This document shows, one piece after another, positions 8,809-17,839 of a stretch of DNA of 49,302 nt. The DNA lies in assembly GCA_027533395.1 (NCBI GenBank), contig JAPZUF010000034.1:1-49302 (forward strand), written 5' to 3'. The notes beneath the pieces were generated by a model. The model saw only the letters and a list, made by a program, of their open reading frames with translations. It ran no database searches and was not told the origin of the DNA. Origin of the DNA: Cyclobacteriaceae bacterium. GTDB taxonomy: Bacteria; Bacteroidota; Bacteroidia; Cytophagales; Cyclobacteriaceae. The position numbers and the translations under genes were made by a program. Positions within the stretch are counted from its first letter, which is position 1. Every line of letters starts with the position of its first letter.

Positions 8809-9933
8809 CTAAACATATTGATTTAGCATAACCGGCATCACCAACATTAAAATGTCTTCCGTTTTATCTTTATCAACTGGTAGAATTACTCCGGCTTTGT
8901 TTGGTGCAGACATAGTTAACTTAATTTGATCAGAATCGATGTTGTTTAACATCTCAATCAAGAACTTGGCATTGAATCCGATTTCAATGTCTTCGCCTTC
9001 ATGCTCGCAAGAAAGTCTCTCATTAGCTTCGTTAGAGAAATCTAAATCTTCAGCAGAGATTTGTAATTCGCTTCCTGTAATTTTCAATCTAACTTGATGG
9101 GTCGTTTTATTCGCATAAATCGAAATACGTTTTAAAGCACTCAACAAATCAGTTCTACCAATTGTCATTTTAATTGGGTTACTGGTAGGAATTACATTTT
9201 CATAATCTGGGTAGCGCTCATCGATTAAACGACAAATCATTTTAATGTTACCAAACTTAAAGTAAGCGTTCGATAAATTGAAATCGATACTTACAGGTGT
9301 ATTTTCAGTTGGTAATGTTGCTTTCAATAAGTTCAAAGCTTTGCGCGGGATGATGATTGCACTCCCGTTATCTGAAGTTACATCGTTTCTTCTGTATCGC
9401 ACTAAACGATGACCGTCAGTTGCTACAAATGTTGTATTCTTTTCTGCGAGGTTAACATAAACACCTGTCATGGCCGGACGCAACTCATCGTTACTAGTAG
9501 CAAAAATGGTGTTGTTAACTGCACGAGCCATTACTTCAGAAGATATTTCTGCCGAGAAATCATTCGAAACAGCCGGAACTTTAGGGAAGTCAGTAGCATT
9601 TTCACCCGACAACTTGTATCGACCATTATCAGAGATGATTTCAACACTGTAGGTAGATTCATCTATTGAAAACGTTACAGGTTGTTCCGGCAAATTCTTT
9701 AAGGTTTCTAATAAAATTTTAGCAGGAACTGCAATGTTTCCTTTTTCCTTCGATTCAACCTGCAATTCGGTAATCATAGAAGTTTGTAAATCGGAAGCAG
9801 TAACAATCAAACTACCTTTATCTAGTTCGAAGAGGAAGTTTTCCAAAATTGGTACCACAGGATTGGTTGTGATTACACCATTAATATTGGATAGCTGCTT
9901 GAGCAAATATGACGAGTTTACAATAAACTTCAT
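8809..9933 (-). CDS. dnaN: DNA polymerase III sliding clamp (beta subunit)
   Basis: The 374-residue protein is the normal beta-clamp length with three repeated clamp folds. Typical stretches are MKFIVNSSYLLKQLSNINGV at the N-terminus, a central FATSNDELRPAMTGVYV and a C-terminal MLVMPVML near residue 365. The dimer encircles DNA and tethers the replicative polymerase. It is isolated from dnaA here, which is common in Bacteroidota. It lies 73 bases after the gld/DUF4340 operon in the same direction and may be co-transcribed or have its own promoter. Confidence 0.97.
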   Translation of the reverse strand: MKFIVNSSYLLKQLSNINGVITTNPVVPILENFLFELDKGSLIVTASDLQTSMITELQVESKEKGNIAVPAKILLETLKNLPEQPVTFSIDESTYSVEIISDNGRYKLSGENATDFPKVPAVSNDFSAEISSEVMARAVNNTIFATSNDELRPAMTGVYVNLAEKNTTFVATDGHRLVRYRRNDVTSDNGSAIIIPRKALNLLKATLPTENTPVSIDFNLSNAYFKFGNIKMICRLIDERYPDYENVIPTSNPIKMTIGRTDLLSALKRISIYANKTTHQVRLKITGSELQISAEDLDFSNEANERLSCEHEGEDIEIGFNAKFLIEMLNNIDSDQIKLTMSAPNKAGVILPVDKDKTEDILMLVMPVMLNQYV

Positions 9934-10006
9934 GTCTACGTTAATTTATGTTTTGAGGTTGTAAATTTAACAAGAAAAGCCAATTATAAAACCAGTAAGA
10001 ATTGCC

Positions 10007-10927
10007 TTACTGCCTACTTTTTTGATAAAATTCGCGGCTTTTCAATAAAGTTTGAATTTCAGATTCATCTACCCAAGCCGGAAGAGAGTCTTTGACCATA
10101 ATCAGGCGTTCCCTTCGGTTAACAGAATCGCTGATCCACAAGTGATATGGCCTGTCGGCAATGTCTACCAAATTGATATCACCAATTATGTTTAATTTAT
10201 TTTTGTCTGCATCCAATTGGAATTGATTCACCTGCAACAAAGATAAACGATCCAGGAACTGATGCAGTTTAGCAGTATCTGTTTGCTGCCCTTCTATTTG
10301 GAACAAGTTGTTCTGTCGAACAATATTAAAATTCTCGTTTTTATAAGTGTATGCCAATTTTTTGAAGTTGATCCAATTCACATCAAAGATTAATTTATCG
10401 AGCCACTCACCTTCAACTAATTCAAAGATACCCGAAACATAAACTCTATAACCGGGGATATGCACTTGATAAACTTTATCATCCTTGCTGACAAAATAGG
10501 CATTCGACTTCTGTAAGTTTCCTCCAGCGATAAAACTTAACTCACTTCCGCTAGCACTTTTTAAATCTATTTTAACGCCAGTCTTTTTTACATGATTAAG
10601 TAGAGAATCTTTTTGAGAACCAGTGATTTCTCTTTTTGCCTTTGATTGAATAAGGGTTGCGAAAATGACATCAATCAAATTTCTGTCTGCCTTATATTGA
10701 TCATTAACCCTCCATGCACCCTCACGAAAGGAAAGTTTTACCTGTTGCTTTTCATTTTGCATTACTATCTCTTGAATGCTTTTCCAATCTTCAACTTTAA
10801 ACAATTGTGTATCTATGCTTTGTACTCGATTCGAAAAAGAAAAATACGTTATAACGAGAATCAAACTCAGCAAAAGAATTGCCGACCCGAACAATAACCT
10901 ATTTTGTTTTGTTGTAGTATTATACAT
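10007..10927 (-). CDS. DUF4340 domain protein linked to the Gld ABC transporter
   Basis: I chose the ATG at 10927 (306 residues), which overlaps the gldG stop by eight bases; an ATG at 10939 would add four residues. The protein has one N-terminal membrane helix (about 10-30) and then an extracytoplasmic domain with the DUF4340 pattern (weak repeats around SWRVNDQY-like and LWISDSV segments). DUF4340 genes regularly follow ABC-2 transporters with a GldG-type subunit, so it is probably an accessory periplasmic part of that transporter. Confidence 0.75.
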   Translation of the reverse strand: MYNTTTKQNRLLFGSAILLLSLILVITYFSFSNRVQSIDTQLFKVEDWKSIQEIVMQNEKQQVKLSFREGAWRVNDQYKADRNLIDVIFATLIQSKAKREITGSQKDSLLNHVKKTGVKIDLKSASGSELSFIAGGNLQKSNAYFVSKDDKVYQVHIPGYRVYVSGIFELVEGEWLDKLIFDVNWINFKKLAYTYKNENFNIVRQNNLFQIEGQQTDTAKLHQFLDRLSLLQVNQFQLDADKNKLNIIGDINLVDIADRPYHLWISDSVNRRERLIMVKDSLPAWVDESEIQTLLKSREFYQKSRQ

Positions 10928-12608
10928 GAAAATTAGCAAAACGTTTCTTTCTCAACCAGAAAATAAGAATAGCAAAAACTAGTACAATCGCAATGGGTAT
11001 CGCAATATTAACGAATTGCCAAAATTGTTTTTCATCATTGATTTTGTTTTTATTGAGTGGTCTTATCTTCACTTCTTTGTTTCTTGCTATAAGCATGCTT
11101 TCTTGTTTTGTCAGCCAGCTCATAACATTCATCAATAAATCTTTATTCGCAAAAGTGTAATTTGAATAAGGATCGAAACCCATTTGTTGTGGTTGTTGCG
11201 TTCGTGGATTGACTACGTTAAGAGCAATGTCTCCATCTGCAATAACAACTAAACGAGCAAGTCTAGATTCTGTTATAACATTTTTCGTGGTTATTCCTTC
11301 AGGTAAAAATCTATTCTTAAATAATGAAGTAAAATTACCTTCCAACATATAACCCAACGTGAACGGAACCTCTCGTTGAGGAATTTCTTTGTCTTTTCTA
11401 ATATCATTTACCGAAACTTTTACCGGAGCTTGATAATTTTTTGAAAAAATAGAAGAGTATAATAAGGGGATTTTCTTTACACCTGCAGCTTTAACTGTAT
11501 CAATAGAATTCGCAAACTTTAAAACTACGGCATCCAAATTTTTGGTGACTTCATGATTAGCATATTGATTGATCAAAGGAAAGAATGGCCAATCAAGTAG
11601 CTGCATTTGAGGCTGATTATTGTTCATGCCTGTAACTACAGGATAGAGCGCAGCAACTTTATCGTAAACTAAATCTTGATTAATGCGCAAACCATAACGA
11701 AAAAGCTGATCATCCAAATTGGTATTAACCGGGAAAGCAAAATAATTCTCCAGACTAGTGCTATCCATATTAGCATCAAGTTTATCCATCAAAAACAACA
11801 CATTACCTCCTTGCATAATGTATTGATCGAGATAAAACTTCTGTATCTCTGTAAAAGGTTGATTAGGTTTTATAATCGCAGCTACCTGAACAATTTTCGG
11901 ATTTAAAGGTTGATTGAAATCTACGCGTGTTAAATCAAAACGTTGACTCAATTCTTTGGTAAACGAATAAATCTCCATTGAGTCATAAGCTACGCTGTGT
12001 GATACGATGCCCACAACAGAACGATTTACATTGGTGAGTTGCTGAATGGCACTGAGCAGTTCATATTCAAGTCCTTCAATAGATTGATTGATTACTTCCT
12101 CGCTTCCGGCAGCAGCATTTCCTTTCAGAAAGTTGACACCTGTTTCTAAACCCGAAGCAGAAACAATGGCTCCGGGGAAAACTATTTTCTCTTGCCTTTT
12201 ACCATTAATCGTTTCAATGATGTTTCTTGGTTGTACACCTCGAGCTGCTAAATCGGTCATGAATTCATTCCTGGCTTTTTCACCTATGGCTTGAGATGGG
12301 TCTGTAAAGTTGATGCTGATCTTGTTATTAGATGCAAGTCGAAATTCCTCTCCTATTTCTTCAATTGATTTCTTTAAACGTGTAAAAGCCGGATTTAACT
12401 CTCCGGTTAAATAAACCTCGATAAAAACAGGTTCTTGCAATTCTTGCAAATACGCTTTCGTTGTGTTCTTCAAACTATATCTTTTCTCTTCAGTAAGATC
12501 AATGCGCAAAAAGAAGAATTGAGATAATACATTACCAAGTATCAACAATAACAATAAGTTGATAAAGACCAATGCATCGCGAAGTTTTAGACTTTTCCAG
12601 TTTACCAT
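10920..12608 (-). CDS. gldG: Gliding-motility-type ABC transporter substrate-binding subunit GldG
   Basis: The 562-residue protein has membrane helices near residues 12-32 and 530-550 flanking a large extracytoplasmic domain of the GldG / ABC_transp_aux type. Features include an early RIDLTEEKRYSL motif and a VGIVSHSV segment. GldG works with GldF and GldA as an ABC complex needed for gliding in Flavobacterium johnsoniae, but relatives occur in non-gliders. The gene overlaps gldF by seven bases and the DUF4340 gene at its 3' end, so all are translationally coupled. Confidence 0.88.
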   Translation of the reverse strand: MVNWKSLKLRDALVFINLLLLLILGNVLSQFFFLRIDLTEEKRYSLKNTTKAYLQELQEPVFIEVYLTGELNPAFTRLKKSIEEIGEEFRLASNNKISINFTDPSQAIGEKARNEFMTDLAARGVQPRNIIETINGKRQEKIVFPGAIVSASGLETGVNFLKGNAAAGSEEVINQSIEGLEYELLSAIQQLTNVNRSVVGIVSHSVAYDSMEIYSFTKELSQRFDLTRVDFNQPLNPKIVQVAAIIKPNQPFTEIQKFYLDQYIMQGGNVLFLMDKLDANMDSTSLENYFAFPVNTNLDDQLFRYGLRINQDLVYDKVAALYPVVTGMNNNQPQMQLLDWPFFPLINQYANHEVTKNLDAVVLKFANSIDTVKAAGVKKIPLLYSSIFSKNYQAPVKVSVNDIRKDKEIPQREVPFTLGYMLEGNFTSLFKNRFLPEGITTKNVITESRLARLVVIADGDIALNVVNPRTQQPQQMGFDPYSNYTFANKDLLMNVMSWLTKQESMLIARNKEVKIRPLNKNKINDEKQFWQFVNIAIPIAIVLVFAILIFWLRKKRFANFHV

Positions 12609-13330
12609 TTTCTTGCTGCTAAAGTTAACTTAGTGAGGAACAAAAAAATGCAGGCAGCAGAAAACAAAAAAACTACATCACGTGTATCGATCATGCCTTT
12701 TCCTAATGATTGATAATGATAATATAAACCCAATTGTTTAACCCATAATGCTACAACTCCATTAGCAACTAAACCTGAAACTGATTCGAAACCCTGAAAG
12801 GCCATAAAACACAAAAATGCTGCAGCGATAAATGAAACAATTTGATTCTTAGTTACAACTGAAACCCAAATACCAATGGCAGTAAATACAGCAGCTAAGA
12901 AAACTAAACCTATATAAGAACCGGCAATGCCCGAGGAATCTAGGTTACCGACAGGATTTCCTAACTTACTTATAGAAAGCATATAGATTAACGTTGGCAA
13001 TAAGGCGAATACTACCAACAAAAGTGCTGCAAAATATTTTCCGATAATAATATCCCAGTCGGTTAAGGGTTTCGTAAAAAGTAATTCAATCGTTCCGGAT
13101 TTTCTTTCTTCAGAAAAAGAACGCATGGTAATGGCTGGAATCAAAAAAATAAAAATGAAGGGTACCGTTTGAAAGAAAACGAAAGCATCAGCATAACCAT
13201 ATTCTAAGATGGATGTTTCGGGAAAAAACCACATGACCAAACTAGTTACACATAAAAAAACTGCGATTACCATGTAGGCAATCAAAGAATTTAAAAACCC
13301 ATTTACTTCTTTGTAAAAAATGGCTTTCAT
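12602..13330 (-). CDS. gldF: ABC transporter permease GldF
   Basis: The 242-residue protein has six membrane helices and the ABC-2 permease signature around residues 65-80 (TMRSFSEERKSGTIELLFT, then PLTDWDII). It forms the membrane channel of the GldAFG complex. It overlaps gldA by four bases (ATGA) and gldG by seven. Assignment to GldF rather than another ABC-2 permease relies on the downstream gldG. Confidence 0.88.
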   Translation of the reverse strand: MKAIFYKEVNGFLNSLIAYMVIAVFLCVTSLVMWFFPETSILEYGYADAFVFFQTVPFIFIFLIPAITMRSFSEERKSGTIELLFTKPLTDWDIIIGKYFAALLLVVFALLPTLIYMLSISKLGNPVGNLDSSGIAGSYIGLVFLAAVFTAIGIWVSVVTKNQIVSFIAAAFLCFMAFQGFESVSGLVANGVVALWVKQLGLYYHYQSLGKGMIDTRDVVFLFSAACIFLFLTKLTLAARKW

Positions 13331-14253
13331 GATGTAACACGTTGGGTTAGTTGTTGAAATATTTTTTCGAGACCCGCTGATTCAGTCTGCATTTGAATGA
13401 GATTTAATGCATTGGCGCCAATCCATTGTAAAACCTTAGTTTTTGTATCGTTCCTTTCTTCAATTACAAGAATCGTATTTTTATGATTCAATTTTAGTTC
13501 TATCTCAGTTGTTAAAACTTGTTTTAGATTTTCTAATAATCCTTCTAATATTTTACCTTCAATTTCTATTCTCAATTGCTTGCTAGTGTTGAGTAATAAA
13601 TTTGAGAGTCGATCATCAGCCATAATTTCACCTTTGTTGATGATGATAACTCTGTCACATAAAGCTTCCACTTCTTGCAGAATATGCGTTGAAAAAATTA
13701 CAGTTTTGTTTTCGCTTTCTTGTTTAATCAGTTTTCTGATTTCAACTAATTGGTTAGGATCTAAACCCGAAGTAGGTTCATCTAAAATTAATACATCCGG
13801 GTTATGCAGCAGAGCCTGCGCCAACCCTACTCTTTGTCTATATCCTTTTGATAATGATTCGATGAGTTTATTTTGTTCGGCTTGCAAGCCACAGCGCTCT
13901 ACCATTTCAGCAACACGTGTGGTTAATGCTTTGGATTGAAGACCATGAAGTTTACCACAAAACCTCAAGTATTCGTGCACATACATATCCAAGTAAAGTG
14001 GATTATGTTCTGGTAAATAACCGATTTGTCTTTTTATTGCCAGTGGCTTTTCGCTAACCGAAATACCATTAACCCAAACAGCGCCAGCACTGGCAGAAAG
14101 GTAACCTGTAGCAATTTTAAAAGTTGTTGATTTTCCTGCTCCATTCGGCCCTAAAAAGCCCACAATTTCGCCTTTATTCAATTCGAAATTGATGTTATTT
14201 AGCGCCAACTGGGTGCCGTATAGTTTAGTTAAATCTTGTACGCGAATGGCCAT
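13327..14253 (-). CDS. gldA: ABC transporter ATP-binding protein GldA
   Basis: The start is set at 14253 (MAIRVQDLTKLYG, 308 residues). A longer open frame to 14343 adds a non-homologous 30 residues. The ATPase shows Walker A (GPNGAGKST), the Q-loop region, a signature variant (LSKGYRQRVGLAQAL) and Walker B (VLILDEPTSGLD). A C-terminal extension of about 80 residues is typical of GldA and ABC-2 drug/export ATPases. It is first in the gldA-gldF-gldG-DUF4340 operon. Gliding is known for the family; whether this organism glides cannot be told. Confidence 0.88.
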   Translation of the reverse strand: MAIRVQDLTKLYGTQLALNNINFELNKGEIVGFLGPNGAGKSTTFKIATGYLSASAGAVWVNGISVSEKPLAIKRQIGYLPEHNPLYLDMYVHEYLRFCGKLHGLQSKALTTRVAEMVERCGLQAEQNKLIESLSKGYRQRVGLAQALLHNPDVLILDEPTSGLDPNQLVEIRKLIKQESENKTVIFSTHILQEVEALCDRVIIINKGEIMADDRLSNLLLNTSKQLRIEIEGKILEGLLENLKQVLTTEIELKLNHKNTILVIEERNDTKTKVLQWIGANALNLIQMQTESAGLEKIFQQLTQRVTS

Positions 14254-14419
14254 GATAATAAAGCGCACAAAATTAAAAGGAATTGTGGTAATGCGTAAAA
14301 AATTAACGGAGTTGTTAATTGTTGTTAACTGAAGATTAAACACATTATCCCTTTAGTTAAAAAACTTTTTGTGATTACCTTCGCGCTAATTGGCTTATTT
14401 ATTGCAGTTTTTAACAGAC

Positions 14420-15883
14420 ATGAGAAAGATGAAGATTAAATTTTTAGTATCGATTCTGGTATTAGTTTGCATAGGTTCGGTTTATGCTCAGCAAACACCT
14501 GCCTATAAAATTGACATCACCATTGAAGGTTTAAAAGATACGACTGTTTTATTAGGGCATTATTACTCGGAAAGCACATATGCAAAAGATACAGCTGTTT
14601 CAAAAAATGGAAAACTAACCTTCGATGGCAAAAAAGCTTTACCCCAAGGAGTATATTTTGTCATATTAGGTAAAGTAAGGTTGTTCGAAATGGTTATCAG
14701 TAATAATCAAAAATTCAGCCTGACAACAACCACCAAAGATTATGTTGGTGATATGGTGGTAACTGGTGACATCGACAACAAACTGTTTTTCGAGAACATG
14801 AAATTTATTGGCGAAAGAAGCAAGGAAGCAGAACCATTCATTAAGATTTTACAAGATTCAACCCTTGCCGAAAATCAAAAGCAGGATGCTCGCAAAGCTT
14901 TCGATGTGATTAATCAAAAAGTATTAGCCTATCATAACGATTTGATTAATAAAAATTCTTCTACCATGACCGCCCGCTTGCTGCAATCCACCAAGCGTGT
15001 AGAAGCTCCGGAACCTCCTAAAAAAGCTGATGGCACCATCGATTCTACTTTTCAACTAAAATATTATCGGCAACATTATTTTGATAATTTCAACCTAGCT
15101 GACGATGCTCTTATTCGCCTACCTAAAAATACATACAAAGAAAAAGTAGATGAATACCTTGACAGACTTTATCCACCTGATGCTGATACGCTAACCAAAG
15201 CAATAAACAAACTTATCGCTAGTGTTAAAGACAATCAAGAGACTTACAAGTATTTAACATGGATTTGTTTACTAAAATATCAACAACCTAAATTCATGGG
15301 ATTAGATCAGGTTTTTGTAAACCTATACGACCAATATTATGCAACAGGCAAAATGGACTTTTGGGTAAATGCCCAACTTAAAAAAAATCTTAAAGAAACA
15401 GCAGATAGAATTCGTTCCAGCGCTTTAGGTAAAAAATCCAATAATCTGATTTTACAGGATATACAAGGAAACATGCGTTCACTACACAACATGGCTAATA
15501 AATATACGATTGTATATTTTTTCGATCCGGATTGTGGGCATTGCAGAAAAGAAACGCCAAGACTAGTTGACTTTAAAAATAAAACTAAATATGATGTTGG
15601 TGTTTATGCAGTAGCAGCTGATTCATCTATCAAAAACATTAAAAAGTTTGTGACAGAAATGAAAATGGAAAAATTTGTGACGGTGAGTTATTACTACAGT
15701 GCAGTAGGTCACTACCGCGAGTTATACGATGCCGAAACAACGCCAACCATTTATGTTTTGGACCGTGAGAAGAAAATCATCGCCAGAAAATTACCTTCAG
15801 TGGATGACATAGAACCATTTTTAAACCAATACGAGCGCTTTCAGCAGAACAAAACCAAAGCTCCCACTAAGTCGAGTCCATAA
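14420..15883 (+). CDS. Secreted thioredoxin-like protein with DUF4369/DUF5106-type domains
   Basis: From the ATG at 14420 (a second at 14429 is possible) the protein is 487 residues. The signal peptide is clear (KFLVSILVLVCIGSVYAQ). The N-terminal 110 residues have the DUF4369 style (ITIEGLKDTTVLLGHYY), the middle is helical as in DUF5106, and the C-terminus is a thioredoxin fold with the redox motif CGHC at about residue 372 (FFDPDCGHC). It probably acts as a periplasmic disulfide reductase or isomerase. It is divergent from gldA, with 166 bases between the starts. Confidence 0.8.
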   Translation: MRKMKIKFLVSILVLVCIGSVYAQQTPAYKIDITIEGLKDTTVLLGHYYSESTYAKDTAVSKNGKLTFDGKKALPQGVYFVILGKVRLFEMVISNNQKFSLTTTTKDYVGDMVVTGDIDNKLFFENMKFIGERSKEAEPFIKILQDSTLAENQKQDARKAFDVINQKVLAYHNDLINKNSSTMTARLLQSTKRVEAPEPPKKADGTIDSTFQLKYYRQHYFDNFNLADDALIRLPKNTYKEKVDEYLDRLYPPDADTLTKAINKLIASVKDNQETYKYLTWICLLKYQQPKFMGLDQVFVNLYDQYYATGKMDFWVNAQLKKNLKETADRIRSSALGKKSNNLILQDIQGNMRSLHNMANKYTIVYFFDPDCGHCRKETPRLVDFKNKTKYDVGVYAVAADSSIKNIKKFVTEMKMEKFVTVSYYYSAVGHYRELYDAETTPTIYVLDREKKIIARKLPSVDDIEPFLNQYERFQQNKTKAPTKSSP

Positions 15884-15912
15884 TTATTTTAAAAATAATT
15901 GATAATTCATGC

Positions 15913-15956
15913 AACTATTTACCCGTTAGAGAGTATCTAATGGGTAAATAGTTTTT
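15913..15956 (+). terminator. Strong hairpin with T-run, ending at the start codon of the next gene
   Basis: The arms AACTATTTACCC (15913-15924) and GGGTAAATAGTT (15942-15953) are perfect. The stem extends inward (GTTAGA with TCTAAT, one G-T pair) to 18 pairs around a 5-base loop, followed by five Ts. It looks like the terminator of the thioredoxin-like gene, yet the T-run touches the ATG at 15957. Confidence 0.8.
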
Positions 15957-16409
15957 ATGACCTTCCTCAACTCACTCTTTTCAAAGAAAAAACCAGTTAT
16001 CAAGGCAAAATGCCCCATAACCAAAGAAAATATTGAAGAAGGTTATGGATACATGCTCACAACACCCGAAGTTTTGTCCTCCAAAAGATACTGGGACATG
16101 GTGATGACCGAACCAGAAACCTTATCATACACAGTATCGCATTTCAAAAACGAGCCTAGCGGAACACATATGCGTACCGTTATTTTCGAAAAATATGCTA
16201 ATATCAACAAACCTTGGATGGTATCTGATTCATGCATCAACCTTTTTGAAGTCGATAAATCTTTAGCGAAAGACCGAGCCAAACAATGGTGGAAATCAGA
16301 AGGGAATTTTACTCCGGAAACAGTTTCTAGCTTAGACGAGAACACATTTAACCAATTTAAAGAATATGCTATTTACGAAGCAGGTCGTAACCGCCTGCCG
16401 CGATCTTAG
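15957..16409 (+). CDS. Conserved-looking small protein, function unknown
   Basis: The 150-residue soluble protein has no signal peptide. It contains an early Cys (KAKCPITKENIEEGYGYML), which gives it the look of a small metal or adaptor domain, and a Trp-rich C-terminal half (RAKQWWKSEG). I know no family for it. The frame is clearly coding by composition and ends before a terminator. The start is uncertain, because the ATG at 15957 directly follows a terminator hairpin with no space for a leader; a later ATG at residue 33 is an alternative. Confidence 0.65.
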   Translation: MTFLNSLFSKKKPVIKAKCPITKENIEEGYGYMLTTPEVLSSKRYWDMVMTEPETLSYTVSHFKNEPSGTHMRTVIFEKYANINKPWMVSDSCINLFEVDKSLAKDRAKQWWKSEGNFTPETVSSLDENTFNQFKEYAIYEAGRNRLPRS

Positions 16410-16430
16410 TTTTTCAGGTTTAGGTAAAAG

Positions 16431-16456
16431 AAGTCCGGCATACACCGGACTTTTTT
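16431..16456 (+). terminator. Rho-independent terminator
   Basis: AAGTCCGG and CCGGACTT form a perfect stem around an AT-rich 4-6 base loop, followed by a six-T run. Confidence 0.88.
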
Positions 16457-16485
16457 ATTTTCGCTCCTTCTTGGTAGCTTAAGCC

Positions 16486-17778
16486 ATGCTTACAACCCAA
16501 ACCAGTTCAATTACTCAATGGTTGCAAAAGACCAACCGCTTTAATTTCGCTTGCTATGTTTCTGTTGCAGCCTTTTGTTTATACGTATGCATCTTTGCTT
16601 TAAGAAAAACCTTTGGTGTCGGCCTTTATGAGACACAATCATTTGCAGGCATCAGTTTAAAATCCTGGATGGTAATTGCTCAACTATTAGGTTATATGCT
16701 TTCGAAGTTTTTAGGGATAAAATTTGTGTCGGAAGCAGATTACAAAAGCAGATCGAAGCACATTCTTATTTTAGTCTCTGTTGCAGCTGTAAGTTGGTTG
16801 GGTTTTGCTGTAACACCCGCTCCATATTCTTTGCTTTTCTTGTTTCTTAATGGTTTGCCATTAGGTATGGTTTGGGGTTTGGTCTTTAGTTATTTGGAAG
16901 GGAGAAGATTAACTGAAGTTTTAGGAGCGAGTTTATCCGTTAGTTTCATCTTCTCAGCAGGTTTTGCGAAAAGTACCGGAGGATGGTTAATGACATTAGG
17001 AATAAGCGAACTATGGATGCCTTTCATAGCAGCATTGTTATTCTTTCCGCCCTTACTATTATTTCTTTATTTATTGAATCAAATACCTCCGCCTAGTAAA
17101 GAAGATGAAGCCTTACGAACCAAGCGCAAACCCATGAATAAGCAGGAACGAATTAAGTTCATTTTAATGTTTTGGCCGGGTTTGATTTGTCTTATTATAG
17201 CTTATACGTTATTGACTGCCTTTCGCGACTTTCGTGATAATTTTTCGGCTGATGTTTGGGTAAGCTTAGGATTTGGAGGAAAGCCTGCCTTATTCACAGC
17301 AACTGAAATTCCTATTACTTTATTTGTACTTGTTTTAATCGCCAGCTTAATGGCTATTAAAAATAACCATACCGCGATGATGGTTAATCATTTTATCGTA
17401 CTGGCCGGGTTTCTAATTGTTGGAATAACTACCTACCTATATGATGCTGAGCTGATATCTCCCTTTCAATGGATGTTGTGGATTGGCATGGGACTGTATT
17501 TTGGCTATATACAATTTAACAGCATTTTCTTCGACAGACTTATTGCTAATTTTAAATACGAGAGTAATGTAGGGTTTTTAATTTACGTTGCCGATTCTGT
17601 TGGCTACCTTGGTAGTGTTTCGGTTGTATTGTATAAAGAGTTAGGACAAAGCAATACTGGTGTTGTAGATTTTTTTATTATAGGAGGATATTCCATTTCA
17701 ACGATAGGCATAACTTTTATTCTTTTATCAATTGTGTACTTTAGCACTAAGACTCTAACAACTAAAAAAGTTTATTAA
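16486..17778 (+). CDS. Polytopic membrane protein, DUF5690-like / MFS-like
   Basis: The 430-residue protein has about 12 hydrophobic helices and the layout of a major-facilitator-like carrier, with a charged central loop (residues about 205-220, KEDEALRTKRKPMNKQERI). The start FNFACYVSVAAFCLYVCIFA followed by RKTFGVG resembles the Bacteroidota DUF5690 family. Substrate and role are unknown. A terminator precedes it, so it has its own promoter, and a hairpin at 17784-17810 follows it. Confidence 0.7.
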   Translation: MLTTQTSSITQWLQKTNRFNFACYVSVAAFCLYVCIFALRKTFGVGLYETQSFAGISLKSWMVIAQLLGYMLSKFLGIKFVSEADYKSRSKHILILVSVAAVSWLGFAVTPAPYSLLFLFLNGLPLGMVWGLVFSYLEGRRLTEVLGASLSVSFIFSAGFAKSTGGWLMTLGISELWMPFIAALLFFPPLLLFLYLLNQIPPPSKEDEALRTKRKPMNKQERIKFILMFWPGLICLIIAYTLLTAFRDFRDNFSADVWVSLGFGGKPALFTATEIPITLFVLVLIASLMAIKNNHTAMMVNHFIVLAGFLIVGITTYLYDAELISPFQWMLWIGMGLYFGYIQFNSIFFDRLIANFKYESNVGFLIYVADSVGYLGSVSVVLYKELGQSNTGVVDFFIIGGYSISTIGITFILLSIVYFSTKTLTTKKVY

Positions 17779-17783
17779 AGATT

Positions 17784-17810
17784 GTAACTTTTCAAGAATT
17801 AAAAAGTTAC
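17784..17810. terminator. Hairpin between convergent genes
   Basis: GTAACTTTT (17784-17792) and AAAAGTTAC (17802-17810) are perfect inverted repeats with a 9-base loop, placed between the two convergent genes. There is no long T-run after it, so efficiency is uncertain. Confidence 0.5.
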
Positions 17811-17839
17811 AGAACATAATTAATAATCCTTGAACTAAA

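Noticed and set aside
14254-14343. N-terminal extension of gldA
   Set aside because: The extra 30 residues do not look like an ABC ATPase start, while MAIRVQDLTKLYG at 14253 does.
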